Positions 24,043 through 31,099 of a stretch of DNA of 47,997 bases are shown here, in pieces. The notes under the pieces are model-generated. The model made no database searches and was not told the origin of the DNA. It saw nothing but the letters and a program-made list of their open reading frames with translations. Every line of letters begins with the position of its first letter. Positions within the stretch are counted from its first letter, which is position 1. Both the position numbers and the translations under genes were made by a program. The DNA comes from Roseiarcus sp050013915 (GTDB taxonomy: Bacteria; Pseudomonadota; Alphaproteobacteria; Rhizobiales; Beijerinckiaceae). Where the stretch lies: contig JBEKEI010000017.1 of the NCBI GenBank assembly GCA_050013915.1, forward strand, positions 1 to 47,997, in the 5' to 3' direction.

Positions 24043-24508
24043 GGGGCGGGGTCTCCGAGAGGGGGAGCCTTATCCTGTCGCGTTTCGGGCGGGCGGCGTC
24101 AACTGGCGCGCGATAGCGGCGTCGCGCGCCATCGCGAGCCATTCGTGGATCGCGATATAGGCGGGATTGTACGAGGACAGGCGCTTGATCAGCCCGTAGC
24201 GCGGCGGCTCGGCCGGAGGGAGAACGATGCGCAGGAGGCGCCGCCGGCGGCGCGCCGAATTCGAGAGTCCGGCTGACCGAATGCTCAGGCCGACTTGCCG
24301 ATTTCGAAATTGTCCTTGGATCCGAGAGGCTTGGCCGCCGCCGCGACGGCCAGCGCGCGCCGCCGGTATTCGGTCGGCGTCACGCCGCGGCAGCCGAAAT
24401 CGAGGGCCATCAGGCCGGGGCTGGTCACTTCAGGCTCGCTCCGCTCGGACGCAGATTGGCGCCGATCGGCGGCGAAGGGTAGAGCCGATCAGGCGATTGC
24501 GGCGCTGC
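24043..24508. other. 466-bp region without an intact gene, possible gene remnants
   Basis: No complete gene is visible. On the minus strand two stretches have protein-like composition but lack a start with a Shine-Dalgarno. One ends at a TAA at 24070-24072 and reads back through KRLSSYNPAYIAIHEWLAMA, with no ATG, GTG or TTG near its upstream limit at about 24230. The other is the 41-codon ORF listed separately at 24285-24410. The first looks like the C-terminal tail of a deleted gene; I do not recognise the family. Confidence 0.4.
24285..24410 (-). pseudogene. Possible remnant of an AraC-type regulator C-terminus
   Basis: A 41-codon ORF beginning MALDFGCRGVTPTEYRRRAL and ending DNFEIGKSA. 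The RGVTPTEYRRR segment resembles the last helix of AraC/XylS DNA-binding domains (consensus GVTPxEYR), but the preceding recognition helix is absent, and no Shine-Dalgarno precedes the ATG. It may be a fragment of a decayed regulator gene or a chance ORF. It lies between ispDF and the TauE-like gene in a region where synteny appears broken. Confidence 0.22.
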
Positions 24509-25276
24509 TTACAAGATCGCCAGCCGCGCCCCCACCACCACCAGCACCAGCGCGAGCAGCGGCCGCAGCCAGCGGTCGGGCAGGCGCGGCGCGAGCAGGC
24601 TGCCGGCGACGATGCCGGGGATCGAGCCGATCAGCAGCAGGCCGAGCGTGCCGAAATTCACCGAGCCGATCAGCCAGTGGCCGAGCCCGGCGACGAGGGT
24701 CAGCGGCACCGCATGGGCGATGTCGCTGCCGACGATCTGCGAGGTCGGAATCTCGGGATAGAGCAGGATCAGCGCGGTCACCCCGAGCGCGCCGGCGCCG
24801 ACCGAGGACAGCGAGACGAACACGCCGAGCAGGACGCCGGTGAGGATCGTCAGGCCGATCCGCAGCCGCGGATCGATCCGGCCGACGCGGGTCGCCGCAT
24901 AGGCCTGGATGCGGCGGCGCAGCAGCATCGCCGCCGCGGTCAGCAGCAGCGCCCAGCCGAGGATCGTCGTGATCAGCGCCGCCGCGCCGGGGCCGAACGG
25001 GCCGAAACGATTCAGCAGATAGATCATCGCGCAGGCGGTCGGCGCGCTGCCGAGCGCGAGCAGGCCGGTCACCCGCCACAGCACCGTGCCGTTGAAGCCG
25101 TGCACCGCCGTGCCGACCGACTTGGTCGCGGCGGCATAGAGCAGGTCGGTGCCGACCGCGGTCGCGGGGTGGACGCCGAACAGCAGCACGAGGATCGGGG
25201 TCATCAGCGAGCCGCCGCCGACCCCGGTCACGCCGACGACCACGCCGACGACCAGGCCGGAAAGCACATAGAGCAA
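24509..25276 (-). CDS. TauE/SafE-family anion exporter
   Basis: A 255-aa inner-membrane protein of the sulfite exporter TauE/SafE family with about eight hydrophobic segments. The two repeated signature stretches are present: GVTGVGGGSLMTPILVLLFG near residue 17 and SLSSVGAGALGVTALILLYP near residue 156; between them GTDLLYAAATKSVGTAVH. Members export sulfite, sulfoacetate or related organic anions, but substrates vary and cannot be assigned here. The start is TTG at 25276, which has GAGG 6 nt upstream and yields the hydrophobic MLYVLSGLVVGVVVG terminus expected for the family. It is transcribed alone, divergent from the YdcF-like gene. Confidence 0.88.
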   Translation of the reverse strand: MLYVLSGLVVGVVVGVTGVGGGSLMTPILVLLFGVHPATAVGTDLLYAAATKSVGTAVHGFNGTVLWRVTGLLALGSAPTACAMIYLLNRFGPFGPGAAALITTILGWALLLTAAAMLLRRRIQAYAATRVGRIDPRLRIGLTILTGVLLGVFVSLSSVGAGALGVTALILLYPEIPTSQIVGSDIAHAVPLTLVAGLGHWLIGSVNFGTLGLLLIGSIPGIVAGSLLAPRLPDRWLRPLLALVLVVVGARLAIL

Positions 25277-25480
25277 CGGACGCCTCGCTGGTCGGCCGAT
25301 CGATCGCGCCGCCGCGCGTCGCGCGCGGGCAGGGCGACGCCGAGCCGGGCTGACTTAGACGAAGCGGGGGGCGAACTCAAACCGCCGCATGGCGCCGACG
25401 ATTGCGCCGCCGCGCCCGCGCATGCCATGTCCGACGCCCGAAGCGCGCGATTCCCGCGCCGGCGTGGACGGGGCGGCCCG

Positions 25481-26275
25481 ATGTTCTTCGCGTTGTCGAA
25501 AATCCTGTGGTTCTTCGCCGAGCCGCTCGACGCGCTGCTCGTCCTCGCGCTGCTCGGCGCGCTGGCTTCGGCGGGGCGCTTCCGGCGCGCCGGGCGGCGG
25601 CTCGCGATCGGCGCGATCGCGCTGCTGCTCGCGCTCGGCGTGCTGCCGGCCGGCGCCCTGCTGATCGAGCCGCTCGAGGATCGCTTCCCGCCGCCGCCCG
25701 CCGACATGGCGCCGCCCCATGGAATCCTCGTGCTCGGCGGCGCGATCGATCCGGCGCTCGGCGCCGCGCGCGGCCAGCCGATCCTCGTCGACGGCGCGGC
25801 GCGCCTGACCGAGGCGGCCACGCTCGCCCGCCGCTTTCCCGGCGCGCGGATCGTCTACAGCGGCGGCAACGGCTCGCTGATGCGCGACGATCCGCCGGAG
25901 GCGGCCGACGCGGGTCGGCTGCTGCGCGCGCTCGGCGTCGACCCCGCGCGCCTGACGCTGGAGGATCGTTCGCGCAACACCGAGGAGAATGCGCAGTTCA
26001 CGCGGGATCTCGTCCATCCCGCGCCGGGTCAGGTCTGGCTGCTGGTGACCTCGGCCTTTCACATGCCGCGCGCGATCGGCCTGTTCCGGAGGGCGGGCTT
26101 CGACGTCGTCGCCGATCCCGTCGACTACCGCAGCTATGGCGGGCTGCGCGATCTCAGGCCCCGCTCCGACGCCTCCCGCGGGCTCGCCCTGTTCGATCTC
26201 GCGCTCCACGAATGGATCGGACTCCTCGCCTACCGGCTCAGCGGCAAGATCGACGCGCTGTTTCCGGCGCCGTGA
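25481..26275 (+). CDS. YdcF/ElyC family (DUF218) envelope protein
   Basis: A 264-aa protein with two N-terminal membrane helices (ILWFFAEPLDALLVLALLGALAS and LAIGAIALLLALGVLPAGALL) followed by a periplasmic DUF218 domain. That domain shows ILVLGGAIDP, ARLTEAATLARRFPGARIVYSGG, EDRSRNTEENA and LVTSAFHMPRAIGLFRRAGF, the standard order for YdcF/SanA/ElyC proteins. ElyC takes part in peptidoglycan precursor or lipid-carrier metabolism in E. coli; the reaction for this family is not settled. ATG 25481 was chosen because translation starts immediately before the first helix. The downstream DUF3253 gene converges on it with only 8 nt between stops. Confidence 0.88.
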   Translation: MFFALSKILWFFAEPLDALLVLALLGALASAGRFRRAGRRLAIGAIALLLALGVLPAGALLIEPLEDRFPPPPADMAPPHGILVLGGAIDPALGAARGQPILVDGAARLTEAATLARRFPGARIVYSGGNGSLMRDDPPEAADAGRLLRALGVDPARLTLEDRSRNTEENAQFTRDLVHPAPGQVWLLVTSAFHMPRAIGLFRRAGFDVVADPVDYRSYGGLRDLRPRSDASRGLALFDLALHEWIGLLAYRLSGKIDALFPAP

Positions 26276-26283
26276 GGCGCCGG

Positions 26284-26577
26284 TCAGTCGGAACGCGGCA
26301 CGCCGAGCCGGTAGACGCCGCGGAAATCATGGGGGTCGACCGGCTTGCCCTTGCGGTAGATGACGATCCGGCCGGTCTCCGCGAGCCGCACCGCCGCGCC
26401 CCGCACCCGCGCAAGATGGTTGCGCCAGCCCAGCGAATCCTCGCCGCGCGAAGCGGCGAAGGCCTGGGCGGCGTCGGTCGGGCAGATCGTGCGCTCGGGA
26501 CCGGCCTCGTTGCACAGGGCGAAAATCGTCGCCTCGAGGCTGGGCGCGGACAGGGGATTGGCTTCGGCGTCGATCAT
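26284..26577 (-). CDS. DUF3253 domain protein
   Basis: A 97-aa soluble protein, mostly helical, matching the DUF3253 family: TIFALCNEAGPERTICPTDAA, then a WRNHLARVRGAAVRLAETGRI segment, and RIVIYRKGKPVDPHDFRGVYRL at the C-terminus. The layout resembles a small winged-helix fold, so a DNA- or RNA-binding role is possible but unproven. ATG 26577 begins the conserved region; the Shine-Dalgarno is weak. It converges with the YdcF-like gene and diverges from the glutathione transferase gene about 105 nt away. Confidence 0.85.
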   Translation of the reverse strand: MIDAEANPLSAPSLEATIFALCNEAGPERTICPTDAAQAFAASRGEDSLGWRNHLARVRGAAVRLAETGRIVIYRKGKPVDPHDFRGVYRLGVPRSD

Positions 26578-26681
26578 GGCGCTTGATGCGCCGCGCGCCC
26601 CTGTCCGGTCAAGCCGCGCGCTTGACAACGGCCGGGCCGCGCTCGAAGAACAGCGTCGATACCCCGCTCCCGGACAGCGTC

Positions 26682-27335
26682 GTGCCGCTCAAGCTCGTCG
26701 TCACCAACAAGGCCTATTCGTCGTGGTCGCTGCGGCCGTGGCTGCTGCTGGCGCAGTTCAAGATTCCATTCGAGGAAATCGTCATCCCGATGGACCAGCC
26801 CGACAGCCGCAGGCGCATGCTGAAATATGCGCCGACCGGCAAATGCCCGTCGCTGCACGATGGGCCGGTCGCGATCTGGGAATCGCTCGCGATCGTCGAA
26901 TATGTCGCGGAGAAATATCCGGACAAGGCGATCTGGCCGAGGCGGAGGGCGGCGCGGGCGCATGCGCGCGCGCTCAGCAGCGAGATGCATGCCGGCTTCC
27001 AGGCGCTGCGCCAGCATTGTCCGACCAATTTCCGTCGGCCGGTCGGCAGAATCGCGCTCACCGAGGCGGTCGAGGCGGACGTCGCGCGCATCGAGGCGGC
27101 CTGGGCGGGCGCGCGCAAGAGCTTCGGCGGCGCCGGCCCGTTCCTCTACAACAAGTTCAGCGCCGCCGACGCGATGTTCGCGCCGGTGGTCAACCGCTTG
27201 CACGTCTATGACGTCAAGGTCGCCAGGAAGACCCGCGACTATATGGACGCCATCATGGCGCTTCCCGCCTGGAAGGCCTGGATCAGGGATGGCGAGGCCG
27301 AACCATGGCGCATCGAACGCTACGACAGCATCTGA
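26682..27335 (+). CDS. Glutathione S-transferase
   Basis: A 217-aa cytosolic GST. The N-terminal thioredoxin-like domain (residues 1-80) has YSSWSLRPWLLL, where the Ser-Ser-Trp-Ser run supplies the likely catalytic serine, KYAPTGKCPSLHD (cis-Pro loop) and WESLAIVEYVAEKY (the glutathione gamma-glutamyl binding ES). The helical C-terminal domain ends with FSAADAMFAPVVNRL, including the N-capping box. GTG 26682 gives the normal N-terminus (MPLKLVVTNKAYSS); longer in-frame starts have no conserved sequence. The substrate is unknown. Its last 31 nt overlap the start of the potassium channel gene, so the two are probably translated from one mRNA. Confidence 0.9.
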   Translation: MPLKLVVTNKAYSSWSLRPWLLLAQFKIPFEEIVIPMDQPDSRRRMLKYAPTGKCPSLHDGPVAIWESLAIVEYVAEKYPDKAIWPRRRAARAHARALSSEMHAGFQALRQHCPTNFRRPVGRIALTEAVEADVARIEAAWAGARKSFGGAGPFLYNKFSAADAMFAPVVNRLHVYDVKVARKTRDYMDAIMALPAWKAWIRDGEAEPWRIERYDSI

Positions 27336-28291
27336 CCAAGCTGCGCGACAAGTTCCTGATCCTCCTCGGGTTCAAGGTCAAGCGGTCGCGCGTCCTCAAT
27401 CTGGGGACCGGCGCGATGATCACCGAGGGGCTGGAGAACAATCTCTGGACCGATTTCTACCACAATGCGATGACGATCTCCTGGCCGACCTTCTTCGGCT
27501 CGCTGGCGGCGATCTTCGTCGTGTTCAACCTGCTGTTCGCGGAAATCTACAATCTCGGCTCGGCGCCGGTCGCCAACGCCAAGCCGGGCAGCTTCTCCGA
27601 CCTGTTCTTCTTCAGCGTCGAGACCGCCTCGACCGTCGGCTACGGCGACATGTATCCGGCGACGACCTACGGCCATCTCGTCGCGGTGGTCGAGGATTTC
27701 GTCGGCCTCGTCTCGCTCGCCGTCATGACCGGACTCGTGTTCGCCCGCTTCTCGCGCCCGCGGGCGCGGCTCATCTTCGCGAGCAATCCGGTCATCGCGA
27801 TGCACAACGGCGCGCCGAACCTGATGCTGCGCGTCGCCAACGCGCGCAACAATTTCATCTCCGACGCGAGCGCCAAGCTGTGGGTGATCCGCAGCCGCAC
27901 CTCGCCCGAAGGCCGGCGCATGACCGGCTTCCACGCCATGAAGCTCGAGCGCAGCGAGAATCCGATCTTCGCGCTGAGCTGGGTCCTGTTCCACCCGATC
28001 GACCAGAGCAGTCCGCTGTACGGGATGAGCGCGCAGGAAATCGCCGCCAGCGAGATGAACATCGGCGTCACCATCAGCGGGCTCGACGAGACCTCGGCGC
28101 AGATCGTCCATTCCCGCAAGATGTATTCGGCGCGCGACCTTCGCCACGGCCACGAATTCGTCGACATCATCCGCGTCGACGAGGACGGGCTGCGCCACGT
28201 CGACTATGCGAAAATCCACGATACCCGGCCGGCGTCGGTCGAACTCGTCCCGCAGCCGGTCGATCGCGGCGTCCTGCGCCCGTCGGGCTGA
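27305..28291 (+). CDS. Inward-rectifier potassium channel, KirBac type
   Basis: A 328-aa prokaryotic Kir channel. It has an amphipathic slide-helix region (WTDFYHNAMTISWPTFF), first transmembrane helix (about 62-82), pore helix and filter SVETASTVGYGDMYP with TVGYG at residues 110-114, a second helix ending at FARFSRPRARLIF, and a C-terminal immunoglobulin-like cytoplasmic domain (about 160-300: MHNGAPNLMLRVANARNNFI; HPIDQSSPLYGMSA). The length matches KirBac1.1/3.1 (about 300-330). Filter and gating regions look intact. ATG 27305 has GAGG 7 nt upstream and starts within the 3' end of the GST gene (31-bp overlap in another frame). It probably sets K+ permeability of the inner membrane; ligand gating is not predictable. 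Confidence 0.95.
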   Translation: MAHRTLRQHLTKLRDKFLILLGFKVKRSRVLNLGTGAMITEGLENNLWTDFYHNAMTISWPTFFGSLAAIFVVFNLLFAEIYNLGSAPVANAKPGSFSDLFFFSVETASTVGYGDMYPATTYGHLVAVVEDFVGLVSLAVMTGLVFARFSRPRARLIFASNPVIAMHNGAPNLMLRVANARNNFISDASAKLWVIRSRTSPEGRRMTGFHAMKLERSENPIFALSWVLFHPIDQSSPLYGMSAQEIAASEMNIGVTISGLDETSAQIVHSRKMYSARDLRHGHEFVDIIRVDEDGLRHVDYAKIHDTRPASVELVPQPVDRGVLRPSG

Positions 28292-28313
28292 CGGCCTGCC
28301 TCCGGAGATTGGC

Positions 28314-29921
28314 TTGGCGATCCTCGACACCAAGGCGGCGGCCGCTTCCGCCGAACATGACGCCAACGCGCACAGCTGGCGGGCGCTGCTCGAAGAACTG
28401 GGGCGCCGGCGCGCCGCCGCCGCCGAAGGCGGCTCGGCGCGCAGCCGCGAGCGCCATGTCGCACGCGGCAAGATGCTCGCGCGCGAGCGCGTCGCGCGGC
28501 TGATCGACCCGGGCTCGCCGTTTCTCGAAATCGCGCCGCTCGCCGCCTTCGGCATGTACGAGGGCGACGTCCACGGCGCCGGGCTGATCGCCGGGATCGG
28601 CGCCGTGGCAGGCCGCGAGACGATGATCGTCGCCAACGATCCCACCATCAAGGGCGGCGCCTATTATCCGATGACGGTCAAGAAGCACCTGCGCGCCCAG
28701 GAAATCGCGCGCGAGAACGGCCTGCCATGCGTCTACCTCGTCGATTCCGGCGGGGCCAACCTGCCCCATCAGGCCGAAGTCTTCCCCGACCGCGAGCATT
28801 TCGGCCGCATCTTCTACAACCAGGCCAACATGTCGGCGGCGGGGATCGCGCAGGTCGCGGTCGTCATGGGATCGTGCACCGCCGGGGGCGCCTATGTCCC
28901 CGCCATGTCCGACGAGACCATCATCGTCAGGAATCAGGGAACGATCTTTCTCGCCGGCCCGCCGCTGGTCAAGGCGGCGACCGGCGAGGTGGTCTCGGCC
29001 GAGGAGCTCGGCGGCGCCGACATTCACACGCGGGTCTCGGGCGTCGCCGATCACCTGGCGCGCGACGACGCCCATGCGCTGGCGCTCGCCCGGCGCGCGA
29101 TCGGCAATCTCAACCGGCGCCCGAAGGCCGCGCACGACATTGTCGCGCCGGTCGAACCGCGCCACCCCGCCGAGGAGCTCGAGCGCATCGTGCCGGTCGA
29201 CCTGCGCAAGCAATATGACGCGCGCGAGATCATCGCCCGGGTCGTCGACGCCTCCGCTTTCGACGAGTTCAAGGCGCGCTACGGGACGACGCTGGTCACC
29301 GGCTTCGCGCGGCTCGCCGGCATGCTGATCGGCATTGTCGCCAACAATGGAATCCTGTTCTCGGAGAGCGCGCTGAAGGGCGCCCATTTCATCGAACTGT
29401 GCGCCCAGCGGAAGATCCCGCTGCTGTTCCTGCAGAACATTTCCGGCTTCATGGTCGGCCGGCAATACGAATCGGGCGGAATCGCCAGGGACGGCGCCAA
29501 GCTCGTCACCGCGGTGGCGAGCGCGCGCGTGCCCAAGATCACGCTGATCGTCGGCGGCTCATTCGGCGCCGGCAATTACGGCATGTGCGGGCGCGCCTAT
29601 GGCCCGCGATTCCTGTTCACCTGGCCCAACGCGCGCATCAGCGTGATGGGCGGCGAGCAGGCGGCGAGCGTGCTGGCGACGCTGCGCCGCGATGGAATCG
29701 AGGCCGAGGGCCGGGCCTGGTCGGCCGACGAGGAGGAGGCGTTCAAGGCGCCGATCCGCGCCAAATACGAGGCCGAGGGCTCGCCCTATTTCGCGACCGC
29801 TCGGCTGTGGGACGACGGGATCATCGCGCCCGCGCAGACCCGCCGCGTCCTCGCGCTCGCCTTCTCCGCCTGCCTGAACGCGGCGATCGAGGAGACCCGG
29901 TTCGGCGTGTTCCGGATGTAG
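28314..29921 (+). CDS. mccB: Methylcrotonoyl-CoA carboxylase, carboxyltransferase (beta) subunit
   Basis: A 535-aa acyl-CoA carboxyltransferase. It transfers CO2 from carboxybiotin to 3-methylcrotonyl-CoA in leucine catabolism, together with the biotin subunit encoded at 31100. Two crotonase-like halves are recognisable: N-half VYLVDSGGANLPHQAEVFPD, YNQANMSAAGIAQVAVVMGSC and TAGGAYVPAMSDE; C-half GILFSESALKGAHFIELC, ISGFMVGRQYESGG and GGSFGAGNYGMCGRAY. These favour MCC-beta over propionyl-CoA or geranyl-CoA carboxylase, though geranyl-CoA carboxylase is close. TTG 28314 is decided by GGAG 6 nt upstream. Other leucine-pathway genes (isovaleryl-CoA dehydrogenase, methylglutaconyl hydratase, HMG-CoA lyase) are not in the window. 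Confidence 0.9.
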   Translation: MAILDTKAAAASAEHDANAHSWRALLEELGRRRAAAAEGGSARSRERHVARGKMLARERVARLIDPGSPFLEIAPLAAFGMYEGDVHGAGLIAGIGAVAGRETMIVANDPTIKGGAYYPMTVKKHLRAQEIARENGLPCVYLVDSGGANLPHQAEVFPDREHFGRIFYNQANMSAAGIAQVAVVMGSCTAGGAYVPAMSDETIIVRNQGTIFLAGPPLVKAATGEVVSAEELGGADIHTRVSGVADHLARDDAHALALARRAIGNLNRRPKAAHDIVAPVEPRHPAEELERIVPVDLRKQYDAREIIARVVDASAFDEFKARYGTTLVTGFARLAGMLIGIVANNGILFSESALKGAHFIELCAQRKIPLLFLQNISGFMVGRQYESGGIARDGAKLVTAVASARVPKITLIVGGSFGAGNYGMCGRAYGPRFLFTWPNARISVMGGEQAASVLATLRRDGIEAEGRAWSADEEEAFKAPIRAKYEAEGSPYFATARLWDDGIIAPAQTRRVLALAFSACLNAAIEETRFGVFRM

Positions 29922-30097
29922 GCCGGGCGCCGTCGAAGGCCGCTCCCGGAGCGCATGAAATCGGCATGGCGTCGATTCCGATCGGCCGTGGGAGCCGAAG
30001 CCCTCGCCTTCTAGGCTGCGGCGGATCGGCAACGCGCGCCGTCGGCGAGGCCGCGCGGAGCGTCGATTCCGCCCGTCACCGGCGATTCCGGGGCGAA

Positions 30098-30126
30098 TTG
30101 CCAGCCGATCGGACCAAGCCTAAGCT
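30098..30126 (+). promoter_or_regulatory. Candidate promoter of the endolysin-like gene
   Basis: TTGCCA (30098-30103, 5 of 6 matches to the -35 consensus) is followed after exactly 17 nt by TAAGCT (30121-30126, 3 of 6 for -10). It lies 32 nt before the ATG at 30158 in a gap with no other signal, which suggests that the gene can be transcribed independently of mccB. Confidence 0.4.
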
Positions 30127-30157
30127 TTGCGTTCGACCAACGATCGGGGGGCGTGGG

Positions 30158-30964
30158 ATGAGCATCGTGGACGGCGACGTTCTCAGGGATGTCGCGCCGC
30201 TCCAGTCCGGAGCGCGGGCGACGAACCAGGCCCGCATCATCAACGCGCTCGCCGAAGCGATCGGGCCGACGCTCGACAAATACGAGATCGACACCAGGCT
30301 GAGGAACGCGCATTTTCTCGCCCAGGCGTGCGAGGAATCCGACGGGTTCTGCACGACCGAGGAATATGCCAGCGGCGCCGCCTACGAGGGGCGCGCCGAT
30401 CTCGGCAATACGCAGAGGGGGGACGGCTGCCTGTTCAAGGGCCGCGGACTCTTCCAGCTGACCGGACGCGCGAACTACGCCTCCTACGGTCGGACGCTCG
30501 GCATCGATCTCGTCGCCAACCCGACGCTGGCGGCCGATCCGCCGACTTCGCTGCTGATCGCCTGCGAATACTGGCGACGAAACAATCTCAACACGCTCGC
30601 CGACGCCGACAACCTCACCGGCATCACCCGGCGGATCAACGGCGGCCTCAACGGGATCGACACGAGAAGGGCCTATCTGGGCAAGGCGAAGGCGGTGTTC
30701 TCGCGGCTCGGCGCCGCGGCGGTCGCCAATCCCGATCCGCAGGCGCCGCCCGTGTTGCGGCGCGGCTCGGCGGGAGACGCCGTCTCGGAGCTGCAATCGC
30801 GGCTGCGCGTCGCGGGTTATCCGATGGCGATCGACGGCGACTTCGGGCCGGCGACCGAACTGGCGGTCATCCACTACCAGACGGACCAGCACCTCACCGC
30901 GGACGGCATCGTCGGCCCGCAGACCTGGGCGCGCCTCCCCGCGGCGCCCGACGCGCCGCCCTGA
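30158..30964 (+). CDS. GH19 chitinase/endolysin-like protein with peptidoglycan-binding domain
   Basis: A 268-aa, two-domain protein. Residues about 25-190 are a GH19 (lysozyme-like) catalytic domain: HFLAQACEESDGFCTTEEYASG contains the likely acid Glu60 and the second Glu at 68-69, and AYEGRADLGNTQRGDG-LFKGRGLFQLTGRANY is the core signature. Residues about 205-262 are a PG_binding_1 domain (RRGSAGDAVSELQSRLRVAGY, then DGDFGPATELAVIHYQ). Such proteins cleave peptidoglycan or chitin. No signal peptide is visible, as in many phage endolysins. ATG 30158 is preceded by a G-rich leader. It sits between mccB and mccA, which normally adjoin or share an operon, so it may be an inserted or domesticated phage-derived gene. 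No other phage gene is present. Confidence 0.9.
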   Translation: MSIVDGDVLRDVAPLQSGARATNQARIINALAEAIGPTLDKYEIDTRLRNAHFLAQACEESDGFCTTEEYASGAAYEGRADLGNTQRGDGCLFKGRGLFQLTGRANYASYGRTLGIDLVANPTLAADPPTSLLIACEYWRRNNLNTLADADNLTGITRRINGGLNGIDTRRAYLGKAKAVFSRLGAAAVANPDPQAPPVLRRGSAGDAVSELQSRLRVAGYPMAIDGDFGPATELAVIHYQTDQHLTADGIVGPQTWARLPAAPDAPP

Positions 30965-31099
30965 GCGGCCGTTTTCGCTGGCCGCTCGCGATTGCGCGCC
31001 GATCGCCCGGTTTGACCTTGCGCCGGCAAGCGCGCATGCGCCCGGCCGGCGATCGATGACCGGCCGGAACCGCGTTCCGGCGTCCCCAGGGAGCGTCAC

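Noticed and set aside
30158..30964. A prophage or phage-tail-like island around the endolysin-like gene
   Set aside because: No holin, capsid, portal, terminase, tail or integrase gene is in the flanking 5 kb; both neighbours are leucine-catabolic genes.
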